This document shows positions 37,642 to 62,800 of a DNA stretch of 64,000 nt, in pieces. How positions within the stretch are numbered: position 1 is the first letter of the stretch; every line of letters begins with the position of its first letter. The notes under the pieces are model-generated. The model was not told the origin of the DNA and did no database searches. It saw only the letters and a list, made by a program, of their open reading frames with translations. The DNA comes from Parapristionchus giblindavisi (Eukaryota; Nematoda; Chromadorea; Rhabditida; Diplogasteridae): the NCBI GenBank assembly GCA_943737045.1, contig CALSFV010000017.1, positions 1,178,001-1,242,000 on the forward strand. Reading direction: 5' to 3'. Made by a program: the position numbers and the translations under genes.

Positions 37642-38652
37642 TCAATAATACGACTTCTAATAACAGTATGTAGTTTAGGAGTGAAAAGATGAAACAAAAC
37701 TCTCGTTGCAGGTGTTCTATGAGCGTCTGAAGTCCATTCGCAACGCACTCCGTGTCCTGGCCAATCAATTGGATGTTGTTATCGATCGGTAATCGATTTA
37801 TTGATTTTTTGAATAATGATTAATCTGGAAACAGAAATTGTTGTCGAATGCGAATAGTAGCAAAATTAGCCTCGTAAAATATAATACTACTGACTCACCG
37901 AGATAAATTTTCTGCCTGCTGAATATCCGTTTCATGTTTGCTACATGTTCTCGAAAATTTCTGCAAACTCGATAAATCTCTCATATTTTTTACATCTACA
38001 TTATTGCAGTGAAGAAGTTAATCTCTCATTGTCAGATTTTGGCTCTCAGCCTTCCAAAGCATAAATGTGATAAGGTGTATTGTATTGTGTTTAATTATGA
38101 ATCATAAAATACCCTCCGAGGTCAGATGAATGTATTATTATTTAGACGTAGCAGCCGAAACACCATAAGGCACACTATAACTATCCTACATATTTCTTTT
38201 AAATAATTTACATTTTACGTGTATGCAAACCTATGCTTGTACATCTATTATTATTATATTGTTAATTTAATTGCAGTGAATGTGGTGGATACATCTCATT
38301 GTCCGGCTGGCTATTCTCCTCTTCCCCATTCTCGTCCGTTCGTCTTCTACGTATGGAAGGAGGCGAGGAGGGCGGAGTCATGGGCATGACCAATGATGGT
38401 GGACTACCCGAGTATCGAGCTTACGTGGATAGGAGTGTCCTGGTGAGTAAGGGGGTACGGTAGCTGATATGGCAATGATACTGTAGGCTGGGAACACTAT
38501 GGTAGGAGGGTAGGTACCCAATCCCAATGATCTACAATGTTTTTGAACGATTATGTATTTTTTCTCGAATGTTATATTATCTTTTTTATTTATTTAATAT
38601 GTGGTCGAATGCAGGCAATGATCGATGATCGCTTGATATGAATATATAATGA

Positions 38653-38695
<43 letters not shown>

Positions 38696-41600
38696 TAGGC
38701 AATCATGTGTGCGCTCTATCCAACGTCGCTGATCCAATCGTTGCCCAAGATGTTAACAGCACGTGAGAAGTTCGACACTCTCAAGGTACGGTAGTGTTGT
38801 GTTAATTATGGTGCACCGAGTGCACGGAACACGGACGACGTTTCCCACATTTCAGGCCATATTCGCACTATGGGGTACACAAGCGCCCGCGTCGCTGCAA
38901 CATGTGATCGCCTTCTACCAGGGTGTAGCGTATGCAGGAACGGGAATGCCTCGAAAGGTATGGCAGTATGGTGTGCAGTGGTGTAGATGGGTGGTGCGCT
39001 GAGTGCGGTTGTCACGTGCGATTTCCTAATATGTCTCTATGCAGGCTCTCGCTCTGTTCATGAAGTGTGCCCGTGGCATGCGATCAGGTGATCCAGCCAT
39101 TCGACGGGCACTCCTGCCCCTTGGATTGACCCGTGAACGACGGTGTGTCGAGGAATCCGAGATGAGCATCGGACGATTCTATGTCACGGTACGTATGGAG
39201 GAATTGAATCATGAATGTGGTGGGTTTATGGTGGGACGACGTCTTTCAAGACCATATTTGTACCAGTGGATTTGCGGTTTCGATTGGTTTTATTTGGGGA
39301 GTTTGGGTCGTGGATTTTTGATATTCCATAGCTGTGAGGGGATACAGAAAGTCATAGTACGTTTGCAATATCATTTATGCTTGACTGGTTTCAGGCGATC
39401 AAGCTACTGAACGACCACGGCCATCAACAGGAGGTGATTGAGATGAGCAGAGAGGCCATGAGCAAGCTACCACAAGGCGACCATCTTGTATGTTGATCTT
39501 TGATCTTTGTAGTCTGTAGTTTAGTCTATGTGCGGTGGTCTGTGATATAGACTAGAAACGTGTCATGTCGTACATGCGATTTCAAGCAGTATGAAGAACT
39601 GCGGTTGATAATTCATTATTATTTATTGATTCGATTTGTGGTGTGGAAATATCGATTGATGATTTTAGTCATCGATCAACGCGACGCTATTCAAGCGACA
39701 AGTCGATGGTGAGCAGTGGATGGAGGCCCTTTCGACTATTGAGGTTGGTTGGATGCTTAGGGTCTTAAGCATTAGGCTAGGTCCTTAAGTCATAAGTCAC
39801 TGCATTAAGTCATAAGTGTGGCCCTTAACTCTTAATTGATGATTCAGGAGGCACGTGACACGTCATTGAGACGTCAATTCATGCATGATCTACTCGCTCG
39901 TCTCATCTCGGTTGGTCATTGGCAGACGATTGTCGAGTCCAACTTTGGCTCTCTCAGAGGAATGGTATATCCTTTTCTTCGTTTTGGAAACGTCGCCCGC
40001 ACCACGCACTCGTGTCTACATCACAACCATCACACCATAATTCCAGGTCGAGAGTATACTGACGAATCATGCGCGTAGCGTCGACGCTTCCAGCTGCAAT
40101 CCGCATCCGTTCGAGTTGGTCGCTGCCTTCCATACGAGAAATCAGAATTTCGTCTCTGGTAAGCATACGTGGGCACCACTGCTGCTAGCGGCAATACACC
40201 CCTTTTTTGGCACCGACCCCTCCCCCTCCCCCCGATTTTCCAAATAAATCACTCAAAATGACGTATAAATGCTCCATTTTTTTGCTTCCGCCCCCCCCCC
40301 TCCCCGATTTCTATTTCCAGCGGCAATTCCCGCCCCCATATGCTGGTAAGGGAGGTTACGGTAGCTCAATTGGGGGGAGGGGGGTAATACTGTAATTATT
40401 TATCCGTTTATGAAATCTATAGAATAAATAAATAAGTAAAGGAGACGGATGATGACCCTTTGGATACTTGATATTTGGGGAATCAGCAAACGATATTACG
40501 CTAGCTCTGCGGTGTTATAATAGCGTCTGGGGGTCACTGTAGCTCAAAGGGATATTACGGTAGTTTCGTGGTGTTACGGTATTGTCTAGTAGTTATTTTG
40601 TTTACTTTGACTTTCACAATTGATTTCTGTGATGGTTTCAGCTGCGATGGCACACTACGAGCTATCAGTGAACCTTCGTAGTTCGTCTCTCAATGGAGAG
40701 ATCATCATGAGGTATCTTTCTTTATTATAATAGAATGCATTGTATTGTGTTTTTCCCCGCTGAAAATGGAATCGATTAGTGTGGGTTTCAAATACATTTG
40801 TTTCGTGTATGTGTACTAGTCTGTTATTCTGACAGAGCGATTCAATTTATTAGTGACTGTCGCATTCTGGCTGCCTTCGTAGGTTGATAGCAACGTGAAT
40901 TCACCTGGCCCAGCTGTTTCACTAAACAATTTGGCACAGTCAAACGGACAATGGAATTGTCATCGACAGGCCAGGCGAATTCACGTTGCGATCGATCTAC
41001 GAAAGCAGCCAGAATGCAAGAAAACGCTAATCCATTCAATTTTTCGGCTAGAAAAAAATACAATATAATACACATGCGAGTTAAACATAGGTGGGCGCGC
41101 TGGAGGAAAGGCTGTGCGCTAACCGAGGGTACGGGGAGGCAAGGCTATGCGCATGGCTATACGGAAATTGTTTTGTTACATGTTCGATTGGTAATTTTAC
41201 AATTTGGAAAGGCAAGGCTGTGCGCATAAAAAATTCGTTTTCACGCGCCCACCTATGGAGTTAAATTCATTTGAAACCCTGCAGTCTATAAACCCCTTAA
41301 ATCGACTGGCTTCAACAACAATAAGGCTTATTGTTAGACTAACTTACGATGTTTATCGACAGCGCGGGAATTGAAATAATTTTTTTCAGATGGAAAAACG
41401 CCCTGACAGCGACGGTGAATCTGCTCCAACTTGTGCCCAAACAAAAGCGATTCCTCGCCTTTCCCCATCAGGTTGGATTATCATGCTCATTACGAATATT
41501 AATATAATAAATAGAGTATGCATTAATTCTTTACGTGATCTATTACTTATTCCTAAGCTTTTACATTGTTTGTAGGACTAGAAATCGCTGTTTTTGTTGT

Positions 41601-44600
41601 GCCGTATCAGTATGTGGTAGTGGTAGTTCACATTTCGTAGTTTTATCTCTGATATTGCAGTTCGATCTTTGATATTGCAAGTTGATCATACCTCAACTTC
41701 GTCTAACCAGCAGCTCCCCCCTTTTACTTTCCTTCATTCTGTCATCAATGACTCATCTCAGGTCGAATTTTCCTCTGGTGTTCGTCGTACGATGCTTGTC
41801 GTTAACGAGGAAGAACTGAATCGAGAGTGGATCATGCTGCGTGGACGATGCGCCCTCTGGGAGGCTGTCAATAGTGAGTAATTATTATTATTGGTTTGTA
41901 GTTATGTATAAAAAGACAATGTACGATTGTGATTTACTAGCGTACCATATATGTACGTCTCACTTCTGATAAAAGGTGATATTTTACGAACCATATCTAT
42001 CCTTGTTTGTTTGTGTCTATCCCTCAAAGGTTTCTATCTATATTATGCACGGGCGAGGTGCACCTGTAAAATTAGGAATTTTTGAAAATTGGGTGTAGAC
42101 TCGCTGTAGAAGTGAGCTCCTTTACCCGGCCCATGTATGATCCATGTATTCATCTGATCATTCCCTCCGATTACAGCCTCAGTCCCACCAGATGAGCCCC
42201 GTCCACTCATCGTTGCTCTCGCAAAGGCCCGTCTATACAGTGTCGCCCTCGAACTGTGCAGGTATGCATAATGATGATGATTGTTGTTATTATTGTTCAT
42301 ATTACCATTTATTTATTTTTTATTTGATACACCCGTGACAGGTGTCACAGCAAATACAGAAGTGAAAGTTAGCTGCTACGGTATCCATTTATGCATCCTC
42401 GAACGATGCTTGATTCCAATCGTGATTGTCGAGATCCCATCAAGTCATTGATTAATCAATATTTGCACTTATAGACACCTCAACGAGGATCCCTCACCGG
42501 TGATTGCCGACGCTACAGCTGCCGCCATCGGGGTACGGTATCTCCCTTCGGATCGTTTATTGATTTATTGATTGATTATGGCTTATGTATTATTGATTAT
42601 AGGTAGACGCGGCTGGTCTGTATGTGATGCCAGCGTGGGTCGCAGCCAACCGACGACATATGCACAAGAAGGAGAAGAGGTATGTCGTTAGGCTCCGCCC
42701 ACTTTTGGTGTGGTGTACTGTAGTGGTGTGCCCAGGCTACGGTATTCGATGTTTCCTACTTTACAGCGAACACTGGTCAGTGGTGCGTGGACTGGTAAAG
42801 GAGGCACGCCAGCGATGGCCCAAGGATACGCGATGTCTCAAGGTATACGGTAGTCATTGAATCGTGAACTGATCCTTTTCAAATGTGATCGTTCATAATA
42901 ATGTGCCATAATTGCATTTATTTATTTTTTAAATAGGGAAACTGTACGTTATTAGTGTTTTCTGGATGTTACGGTACATGAAATTATCGATTTGCAGGCG
43001 GCGACAACATCGTTCCTAAAGTATGGCATGCCCGTGGCGTATTGGCTGCATAGAAAGTACTCGGTAAGGCTATTTGCATTATTATTATATTTGTTTATTT
43101 TCGCATAAAAGACATCAAACAAGTACGAATGAACACCTGATGAATCGAGGTTTCAACATATTGTTTTTAATTGGAATCAAGATAGGAAAAATGTTGTTGT
43201 TTTTCCATTTAGTATATATATTTCGTAATTATTGTTATGTCATTGTGCGAGTTATTTTAGAGGCCGATGTTTTGCTTCCTATCCTCAAAGCAAAGTTAAA
43301 TTTCGATAATAGCAATATCGTGCATGAGGCCGCATGCATGAACGCTGTCAAACCGTTTGCCGACGTTCATGCATACGGCCTCTGGCGATTTCGTGATTCT
43401 TATAGGTAATGTAGGTTCGAAAAGTAGTTTAAAGCAATGCAATCCCCCTAGAACATGGTTAACACGGTTGGGCAAGCTTTCCTTGCCACGATTTTAATTT
43501 TGTATGGCTGGCCAGTGGCCATTCAAACGCACCCTGACAGGCAGGAAGAGCTGATGTGAAAAATTTCCTTTATTTTCTAACAGTTAAGGTTATGATTAAC
43601 AGTTGCTCCTTTGCAGTCAAACGACGCCTCAGAGTACGCTCGTGTCCTTCTCGATTACGATGAGATCGATACAGCCATTACCGTACTCACTCAATGCTAT
43701 CAGGCGGCCGGAGACTCGATGAAGAGCGTGAGATTTTATTGATTGATTTTTGGAACGTTTGATTTGATGTCACCAATGCGCACATAGAATTTCAAGATGT
43801 AATGAGTAGCTTGTGACATGAATGCACCGGGTTATGAGATGTTTTCGATTCTCGGTCATTAATGTTTATAATAATAATAATAATACTGCATCACGTTCGC
43901 GCATTGTCGCAGTGAGTAATGTCATGGTTCCTTCACTGATCAGTGGGTTTCCTTTTTTTCTATTTATCGGTCGTCGTGTTGAATCTTGATCTGTGCATGC
44001 CTTCCACTCCCTACCATTTCCTAGAGTCTTAAAGTTAAGAAGAATGATTGGGTTGAAACAAGAATGAGCCTTGTTATTGACCACATGTCATACCTTCTCT
44101 TGATTAATTTTTGTCTTTTGAATTTGTTGACTGTTGGTTTTAAGCTATTTCGAACAAGCACGCACTGTCACGCTCACTTTCAATCACGATATATGCATGG
44201 CTTGAGACGCGAAAGTGCGGGGTTGTGAAAAGACTGGGGTGTAATGAGGATTTCTACATTATTATTATTATTATTATCTTGAGGTTAATGCCCGAGTCCT
44301 TCCTCCACACATTGTCGCCGAGGAGACGATCATGCACGCGGAGAGTGACCCGAATCCCGAACGGAAGATGGTACGGTAGAATTTATTTATTGATTATCTG
44401 AATGAAATCTTGTTGTAACTTGTTGAATTCATGGCGTTGAATTGAGTTGAATCGTGAATTGGCGTTATAATTAGCGTATCTTTTACTGCATTTGATGCAT
44501 TCCCTGAATATCCTGCTACTGTAATCGATAACGTGATCGGAATGGGATCAATATCGATTATTACAGCTCCTGGACAAGTTGGAGGCTGCCGTGAGAACGT

Positions 44601-44644
44601 GCCAGCAGAGAGCAACGAACTTCACTCAAGCTGCTAAATTCTAA
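29449..44644 (+). CDS. npp-6: Nucleoporin NPP-6 / Nup160
   Basis: Nup160 is a scaffold subunit of the Nup107-160 Y complex of the nuclear pore, with an N-terminal beta-propeller and a C-terminal alpha-solenoid. Matches include WRASGTSLILEERS, with FNFSRAPIVPG following (family WKTSGDTLELMEES..VLPGG), LLDYDEIDTAI near the end, and the C-terminal LDKLEAAV. About 1390 residues fits the family (human 1436). Exons: 29449-29530, 29696-29792, 30063-30166, 30381-30493, 30784-30985, 31476-31570, 31743-31838, 32007-32073, 32216-32298, 32458-32520, 32575-32732, 32853-32938, 33228-33380, 33567-33663, about 33984-34075, 34420-34534, 34667-34706, 35024-35089, 35243-35319, 35491-35583, 36251-36373, 36695-36795, 37182-37282, 37712-37788, 38277-38443, 38699-38784, 38855-38957, 39045-39188, 39395-39487, 39669-39743, 39848-39964, 40047-40158, 40642-40711, 41390-41471, 41762-41873, 42177-42261, 42475-42532, 42603-42679, 42767-42842, 42998-43063, 43617-43727, 44284-44370, 44567-44644. 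The junction 33663/33984 does not keep phase as drawn. A Ser/Asp-rich linker (35243-36795) looks nematode-specific. Confidence 0.9.
29841..29998. repeat. CCATAGG-type palindromic intron element
   Basis: In an npp-6 intron, with GAACGTTGGCAAACC on the left and GGCAAACGATTTGCCACCGT plus ATACGGTCTCTG on the right. Confidence 0.6.
31264..31440. repeat. Short direct repeats (GYGTGTGGGTA / GCGGGTGGGT)
   Basis: Four loosely spaced copies of a GCGNGTGGGT word in an npp-6 intron, separated by TTTTG-rich spacers. Confidence 0.5.
33715..33925. repeat. Hairpin with ACGCCGTAACGATGGAGACG arm
   Basis: An inverted repeat between GTTACGTTGCCTTACGTGC and its complement (ends GTAAGGCAAATGTAAC). It is related to the short hairpin at 19746-19830. 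It fills the npp-6 intron whose exon junction is unresolved. Confidence 0.7.
34764..34870. repeat. CCATAGG-type intron element, partial
   Basis: AGAGGCCATATGCATGAACG, then GTTTACCGTCGAACGTGACG. The right end is diverged. Confidence 0.5.
35322..35490 (+). repeat. Cluster of TTTGATCTTTGATC motifs
   Basis: An npp-6 intron made almost entirely of TTTGATCTTTGATC and GTAGTTTGATCTTTG units, about eight in 170 bp. Similar clusters are at 49895-50095 and 51955-52105, and single copies are in many other introns on both sides of the window. Confidence 0.8.
36888..37000. repeat. Short hairpin MITE (CCCGAGCTAATT family)
   Basis: TTAA then AGGCGCACCCCAAGCTAATT on the left; the right arm is diverged and no right TTAA is seen. 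The hairpin stem is CTCTCTCGCTTTCGTTG. Confidence 0.65.
37580..37642. repeat. (ATT)n-rich microsatellite
   Basis: An interrupted ATT tract in an npp-6 intron; another pure tract lies at 38657-38697. Confidence 0.85.
38657..38697. repeat. (ATT)n microsatellite at a 3' splice site
   Basis: About thirteen ATT units run straight into the acceptor of the npp-6 exon that starts at 38699. Confidence 0.9.
40850..41285. repeat. Palindrome with nested element in npp-6 intron
   Basis: The arms share GCATTCTGGCTGCCTTCGTA and AACGTGAATTCACCTGGCC in inverted order. A separate inverted-repeat element (41088-41257) follows. Confidence 0.65.
41088..41257. mobile_element. ATAGGTGGGC inverted-repeat MITE, copy 1
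   Basis: The ends are ATAGGTGGGCGCGC and its complement; the inside has GGCTGTGCGC repeated in direct orientation. Same family as 54751-54943. Confidence 0.75.
43324..43386. repeat. CCATAGG-type element, compact near-perfect hairpin
   Basis: GAGGCCGCATGCATGAACG pairs with the complement ending CATGCATACGGCCTC around GGTTTG. This is the most intact hairpin of the family. It lies in an npp-6 intron. Confidence 0.7.
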
Positions 44645-45286
44645 AATTATTGATTTTATTGATTGTTTATAGTTTTGCATTCTCAGTGATTCAATTCTGA
44701 TTAATTGTTGTTCATTTTGATCTCTTTGTATTCCTTCGTATGATATGTATTATGTATTCCAATTTGTTATGTGATTATTGATTTATTCATCTGTTTTCGT
44801 CCGGTTCAATTTGCTTGTTTGGAATAGCATTATTACTTTATCGGCAATCAATCGATAGCACGTATATGATATTGCAGCATTATTGAGTCCCGCATGGAAG
44901 GAAAGTGGGTGTCGGCATGAGCAACGTATTGATTGAAATATCGTGAATCATCAGTCTTATGGAAGCTCTACGTATATTAGGCTTGAAAGTGTGCGGAAAC
45001 AAACGAAAATATAGTTCAGAAAAAGTGATCTTTGATCTCTCCATATCTCGATTAGTATATTATAGTTAGATGAGATACCCGTAGGCTATACAAAATAACA
45101 ATATCACAACTAGACAACGAGTGGAAAGAGGACTGATAGAGGCACGTGATGACAACGAAAAGAGGCGGGGCGAGAGGAAAATGGGCGGGCTTAGCATAGA
45201 TCAAGAAAATAAACAGATTATATGCAAACGAGATGATGAGACTGCCATTGGTTTGGAAAATAGGCAAAATCGAAACAGGTGATTAT
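44645..45286. other. Convergent spacer between npp-6 and wts-1
   Basis: 642 bp serving as 3' flank for both genes. No gene, tRNA or clear AATAAA signal for npp-6 was seen. AGATCAAAG-type motifs are scarce here compared with the introns. Confidence 0.55.
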
Positions 45287-57116
<11,830 letters not shown>

Positions 57117-57138
57117 CGCATTACTGGAATAGTTAAAA

Positions 57139-57269
<131 letters not shown>

Positions 57270-57952
57270 TAATTAATTAAAAATAGAAAAAGAATTGGTG
57301 TCGGGCGAGATTAATTGCGGTAGAGTAAGAAGAAGAAGAAGAAGGATGAAGAGAGAGAAGGGGTTCTGACTGGAACTCTCATTTCTCTCCCTCTCCCTTC
57401 TCTCACTCCCTATCTCTATCTCTTCCGCGCTCTCTCACTCTTCCGCACTCTCTCGTCTGCCTCTCTGACCACATTCCATTTCTCTGGCGCTCTCTCCGAT
57501 CAGTGCACTCTCTCGCCGGTGTGGCCTTGGCCGTCTGCTGTCCCTATGCAGTGGTGATGGAGAGAGGGAGAGGGAGAGAGAGTGGAGAGATAAGAGAGTG
57601 CAGACAGTTAGAGAGAGGATGCCGATAGAGCATGGCAAAGTGAGAGAGCCATCAGAGCTGATAGAGGGAGATAGTGGTGGCATATGAGAAGAAAGAGTAG
57701 TCACTGCACGGACACTCGAGGAGAGATACAGAGGGGAGGAAGGCACACCACAGGAAACAATACTCACTACTCGGATACTGATTAGTTGGGGACGCGGCGA
57801 AGGCCAGACGGGTTTAGTCAGGATGATAACTCCCCTCAAATCACCTAAAACTGGACAGGCTACCACTATCAAACTTCCCGGTTAAACATTTCAGGTCCGA
57901 AAGGTATCACGGGATACAAATAATCACAAAATTAGATATATACTGATTAACC

Positions 57953-58107
57953 GGCACTACTTCAGAACACCGGATCAGAACATCGGTTTCCAAAAGTTCC
58001 AAAAGTTCCAAAAGTTGCGAAAAATATAATGAACACAAGTGAAAGGGTCTTTATACTAGAATTATACACCATATTTTTGGGCTGGTCCGGTGTTCTGAAG
58101 TAGTGCT
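57953..58107. mobile_element. hAT-type MITE, second copy
   Basis: 155 bp with ends GGCACTACTTCAGAACACCGG and complement (GTTCTGAAGTAGTGC). The flanks GATTAACC and GATGAACC fit an 8-bp duplication with one mismatch. Related to 1520-1660. Confidence 0.75.
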
Positions 58108-59270
58108 GATGAACCTAGCATAATAATCTGAAAGAAGGCTCTATCACAAGGAGCAATGAGAACATACGGAAGTTAGGGGGGCGACTTAAAGGAGAAAAAG
58201 GTAAGGATCTCTCAAAGGTATTCATCGTCCCGTATATTCCCTCTACACCATCTTTTCTCTTTTTATTCCCACTCCTCCCTTTTAGATCTCGTCCTCTTTC
58301 TCGTCCTATACAGAGATTTCTCATCCCGATTAGTTCATCTATCGATTGTATTGTATATACCTCTTCACATATACCATCTACCACCCTAATACCGCCGGAA
58401 CCGAGATGCCGACCACCGAGGAGTTCACCAGGGTATGTTCCAGCGGGTTTACCTTACGTTTAGGATAGCCCTCGGGGGTACCTTACAGTAACCATCTGGG
58501 TGCACCTCGGGTTAACCGTTTTCGTTTATCTTATGCTAACACCCGGAGCTTGCGTTAGGATAACTCTCGGGGGTTAACTTAGAGCAACCCTCGGGGTTAA
58601 TCGGTTTCATCGAGATATCTGGCTAGGTGGTCGTCGATAATGTTTCGTCTACTCTTGAGACTGTGATAGGTTGTGATGTTGCCATTCTTTCTTTGTAACT
58701 TAATCTTATCAGTCTCGGGCTGTAATCATTTCAATCAGCCGAGACACGAATCGCAAATTCTCGTTCTATCGATTTTCTGCGAAATTTCGGCCTTTAAGTA
58801 CTTTGACTTTTTTTAAAATTTCTACTTTTTAAAACTTTTCAGATGGACAACCCGGCGATATTTCTTCTACAATCGCTGGCTGCGATTCATTTGACTGTGA
58901 GTGAGAGATCAAAGACCAAAGATCAAGTCTTGTCTGTCCGAATTTTTTTGTTTTCTTGGACGCGTCGTGCTAACTTTCTCACGTTTTCTCACGATAATAT
59001 AGTGTGAGAATGTGAAATTTTGTAGTAGTGGTCATAATCCTCTAACTTATAGTTATTGATTCATTCTTAACGCTTTCTCATCACAGTACTCTTCTGACTG
59101 AAAGAACGACCTCATACTCTATGTCTCTCGTATTTTACTCTCGTCTTGTCTACTCTCTCTCTCTCTCTCTCTTTCTTTCGTCAAATAGTATCTCGTCTGT
59201 TTCAACCGAAAATATCTTAAAAGCTGAATATATATATAGAAAGCTATATTTAGGTTTATGATAACCTTAA

Positions 59271-59335
59271 AGACCCGCCCCGAGCTAATTTTATTCTCCG
59301 CTGTGAGAGCGGAGAGTTTCAAATTAGGTGAGCCT
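59271..59335. mobile_element. 65-bp TTAA-flanked hairpin MITE
   Basis: The shortest member of the CCCGAGCTAATT family, flanked by TTAA at 59267-59270 and 59336-59339. The stem is CTCCGCTGTGAGAGCGGAG. Confidence 0.72.
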
Positions 59336-59816
59336 TTAAGATAATCTAGACGTTTCTGATCGCTCTTCTGATATTTCTCACCATATTTCTATAACTATTA
59401 TGATAATACAACGTTATCTCACAATCATTCCGTATAACATCACTTGACTTATTGTTAGCAGAATGTGAACAAATCAATAAATGTCCATGTACTACTAACC
59501 GATTCGGATACTGTAGTTAAGAACTACTGTAGTTTCTAGTTCACTTTTCATCCTCCTGTCTTACTTTTTTTCCTTGTTCGTCCTATCAGTACGACATTAA
59601 TTGTCCACTGATTGCATCTTCGCTTCTTCAGATTCATTCTATCCACTGAACATTACAAGTTCGACAGCCCACTGTCACTGTGTCCTCACATCACATTCTA
59701 TTTCTTTTTTCCACTTTTCCTTGGTTGTTGTTTTATATTGAATTAAATTACGTACTGCATGTCCACTAACGTGTGTCCTAACTGGAAAAAATCATTTATC
59801 GATCAATACCTACTAG

Positions 59817-62800
59817 ATGACGCTGTTCTTGTATACGGTAGCGGCGGCACTCTTACTACTGTATCCCATTTATCTGCTTGTCACTCGCCCGTTGAATCGA
59901 ATCAGACGCTGGGGCGATCTCGGATACTATTTTGGCGAACCACAGGTACGATAGATTTGGATTACGGTGGATTTTGGTTACTGTAATCTTAGAAATAGTA
60001 TCTAATTATTAACTTATGCAGCTCGAAGGTAAATACCGAGACGCACAATTGGAGCGAACAAAGCGATTGAGAATCAAAGGTAAATTATTGATCGAAATTG
60101 AGGAATTAAGTGCGGTAGATCATGATTACTGCCCATTACACTAGTAACATAGATATAATCCGTTAACACTATCTTTAAATTTCAGATATAGATAGCATCG
60201 TTATTATCAAGCTTTCAGACAGCTAATTGCCATTTTAGAAACACAAATGTCACTACCATACTACATGGGCGCATTATTTTGAAAATTACTTTAAAGGCAC
60301 ACCCGAGCTAATTTTACTCTCTCTCTACTCTGGCAAGGCTCTCTCGCTTTCTTTGTCTACGAGAGAGTGTTGCCAGAGGAGCAGAGAGTTTCAAATTAGC
60401 TCGGCCTTTAAACAATTGATGATAAAGTATTGTCATTGACATATTCTTGTCCTGACCCTTGCTGCTCTTTAGATCTCTCGTACTTTGGACATCACATGAT
60501 AACTAGTATGTAAACGCATTCTAGCACAGCAGATTACAATGACCTTTATCAGGCCCAGAACCAATAAGGGGAGGAAGTGAATGTTTGGTTGCCAATACTG
60601 ACTAGTCTTGGCGTGCTGGCGTCCCTTACCAAGGACCACTAGTAAACGTCTCTATTCACAGGTGATCTTCCTCCTGTCTACCCCAATGGTTGGTACTGTA
60701 TCGCTGAGAGTGGCGACGTTCCCGTCAAGACCATCAAACCCGTCATCGTCTTCGGTAATCAGTAATACGAAGAGCACTGTAATCAATCGATAATCAGGCG
60801 AGCGACTCTCATTGATCCGTTCGGAAACCGGCACTGTTCATCTGATCGATTCGTATTGTCCCCATCTTGGAGCGAACTTCAACGTCGGCGGCAGGGTACG
60901 GTATTATTGATTTTAAAAAAAGCATTTATCTTCTTGAGTATAATCTCTCGTGCCGGGTTTTTAAGCTCTACTACTATCCATGTAGTGTAGTGGTTTGCTC
61001 TTTGCTCCTTTGGCTCCAATAAACTCACACTTGAAACCTCCTTATCACAACCGATAATCACCCCCAATCGCTACATTCTCTCACGGAACGAGGCGATTCC
61101 CGTGTGTGTACTGATAAGAGTGCCATAGTCATAAGTCCTCACTTCATTCATTCATGATCTATTATCGAGTTTCATCAGAACAAACAACCCCAGTCGCTGT
61201 ATACCGCTATTAAATGCGCACTTGCTGATAACAAGAGACGCTTTGAGACAGATATTTTCGATTGCAACACATTTTCCAGCTCGAGAATTTGAGACTCTTT
61301 GTAAGATAGTAAATATTTATTTAACAAAATAAAGAGGCTGTTGGCAGAGAACAGAGAAATAGTGAAATAGTTTGTGGAATGAAGAGACCACATGCCCCTC
61401 TCGTAAGGTTCCTTTAACGCTCTCTATTTCTTGCAGGTCGTAGACAACAACTGCGTGCAGTGTCCTTTCCACGGTTGGGTGTTCTCTGCAGAGACGGGAA
61501 AGTGCACTCGCATTCCCTACAACCCAGGCACGGTGCCCGAGCAAGCGAGAGTGAGTGTCTATCAACTATTCCCTTCGCTCACTCAACATGAGCCGCCATA
61601 GCTCAGTCGGTTAGAGCGTGGGTCTAATAAGCCCAAGGTCGCAGGTTCGACCCCTGCTGGCGGCAAATATTTTTTGCACATTTTTACAATACAATTTAGG
61701 TTGTTGTGTGGCCCGTGTGTGAGCGCAACCAACATATTTACGTCTGGTGAGTACGGTAGCTTCCATATTTCTCACCTTTTGGTGGTTATCAGGTTCGATG
61801 CTGACGGAGGAGCACCCGATTGGGAAATTCCCGACTGTGAGGAGATTGCCAGAAAAGAATGGACCTACAAGGTACGATATTTGCACAATCTACGCAGTTA
61901 AATTAACATAACGATACTCAGGGAAGAACCGAACACGAAGTTGCCTGTCACGTTCAAGAAATTCCCGAAAACGGCGCTGATCTTGCACATCTCGGATATC
62001 TGCATCTGGCAGGAGCACCAGTCGGTATGATACTCAGTCGATACCCATCTACGCAGCCAAATAATGTGATTGATACGCAGGCAATGACATCATTCGTATC
62101 GATCTGGCAGACCGTCAGCCAACCATTACCCACTCATGGGATGGCAACTGGAATGCTTCAACTACAGAAAAGCACATGAGCACCATGCATCTGGAACAGG
62201 TATACTGTAGTTATGATGAAGATTACGGTAGAGTATACTGTAAGATATACGGTAGCAATCTTGGATACGGTAGTTAACGGTTATCGATTTTCAGCAGCTG
62301 AAAGTGATGGGAATCAATGTTCCTATGTCAGCCAGCGTATTGGATGCAGTTCAGGTATCGATCAATCGATATCAGGATTCATCTACAGTATGCCTTGCAC
62401 ATTCCAGATTGGACCCGGCATTGTTCAGATGCACTTCGACTTTGGCTGGCTAGGCAAGGGTATCGTGCTGCATCATGTCACTCCCGAAGAACCCCTTTTC
62501 CAGAGGGCTAGGTATGATACTCAGCCTCATTGTCAGCTACGCAGCCAAATACGTTTTGCTTTAGATTCGTCATGTACTCCAATCTGCCTCGTTGGTTTGC
62601 TAAACTCTTCTTGCTCGCCGAAGCTAACCAGGTTTGAACGATCTTTGATCTTTGATCTCTAGTAAATCGATATTCAGTTCGAACGAGACATCTTTGTTTG
62701 GTCTAACAAACGATACATCAAGAATCCGCTGTTGGTCAAGAACGACGGTCACATTGGTAAGATAATCAATCATTCAATCAATCAATAATATCTCAAAATT

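Noticed and set aside
57435..57872. 145-residue Ser/Leu-rich open frame on the - strand upstream of wts-1
   Set aside because: Low-complexity CT/GA-rich sequence with no family match and no needed exon; LATS N-terminal exons are found downstream of it.
58408..58898. Two small in-frame exons (MPTTEEFTR, then MDNPAIFLLQ...) with good splice sites on the + strand
   Set aside because: They end in phase 0, but daf-36 has its own start and membrane segment at 59817 and the next exon cannot be joined in frame. They could be a 5' UTR exon, but there is no evidence for protein.
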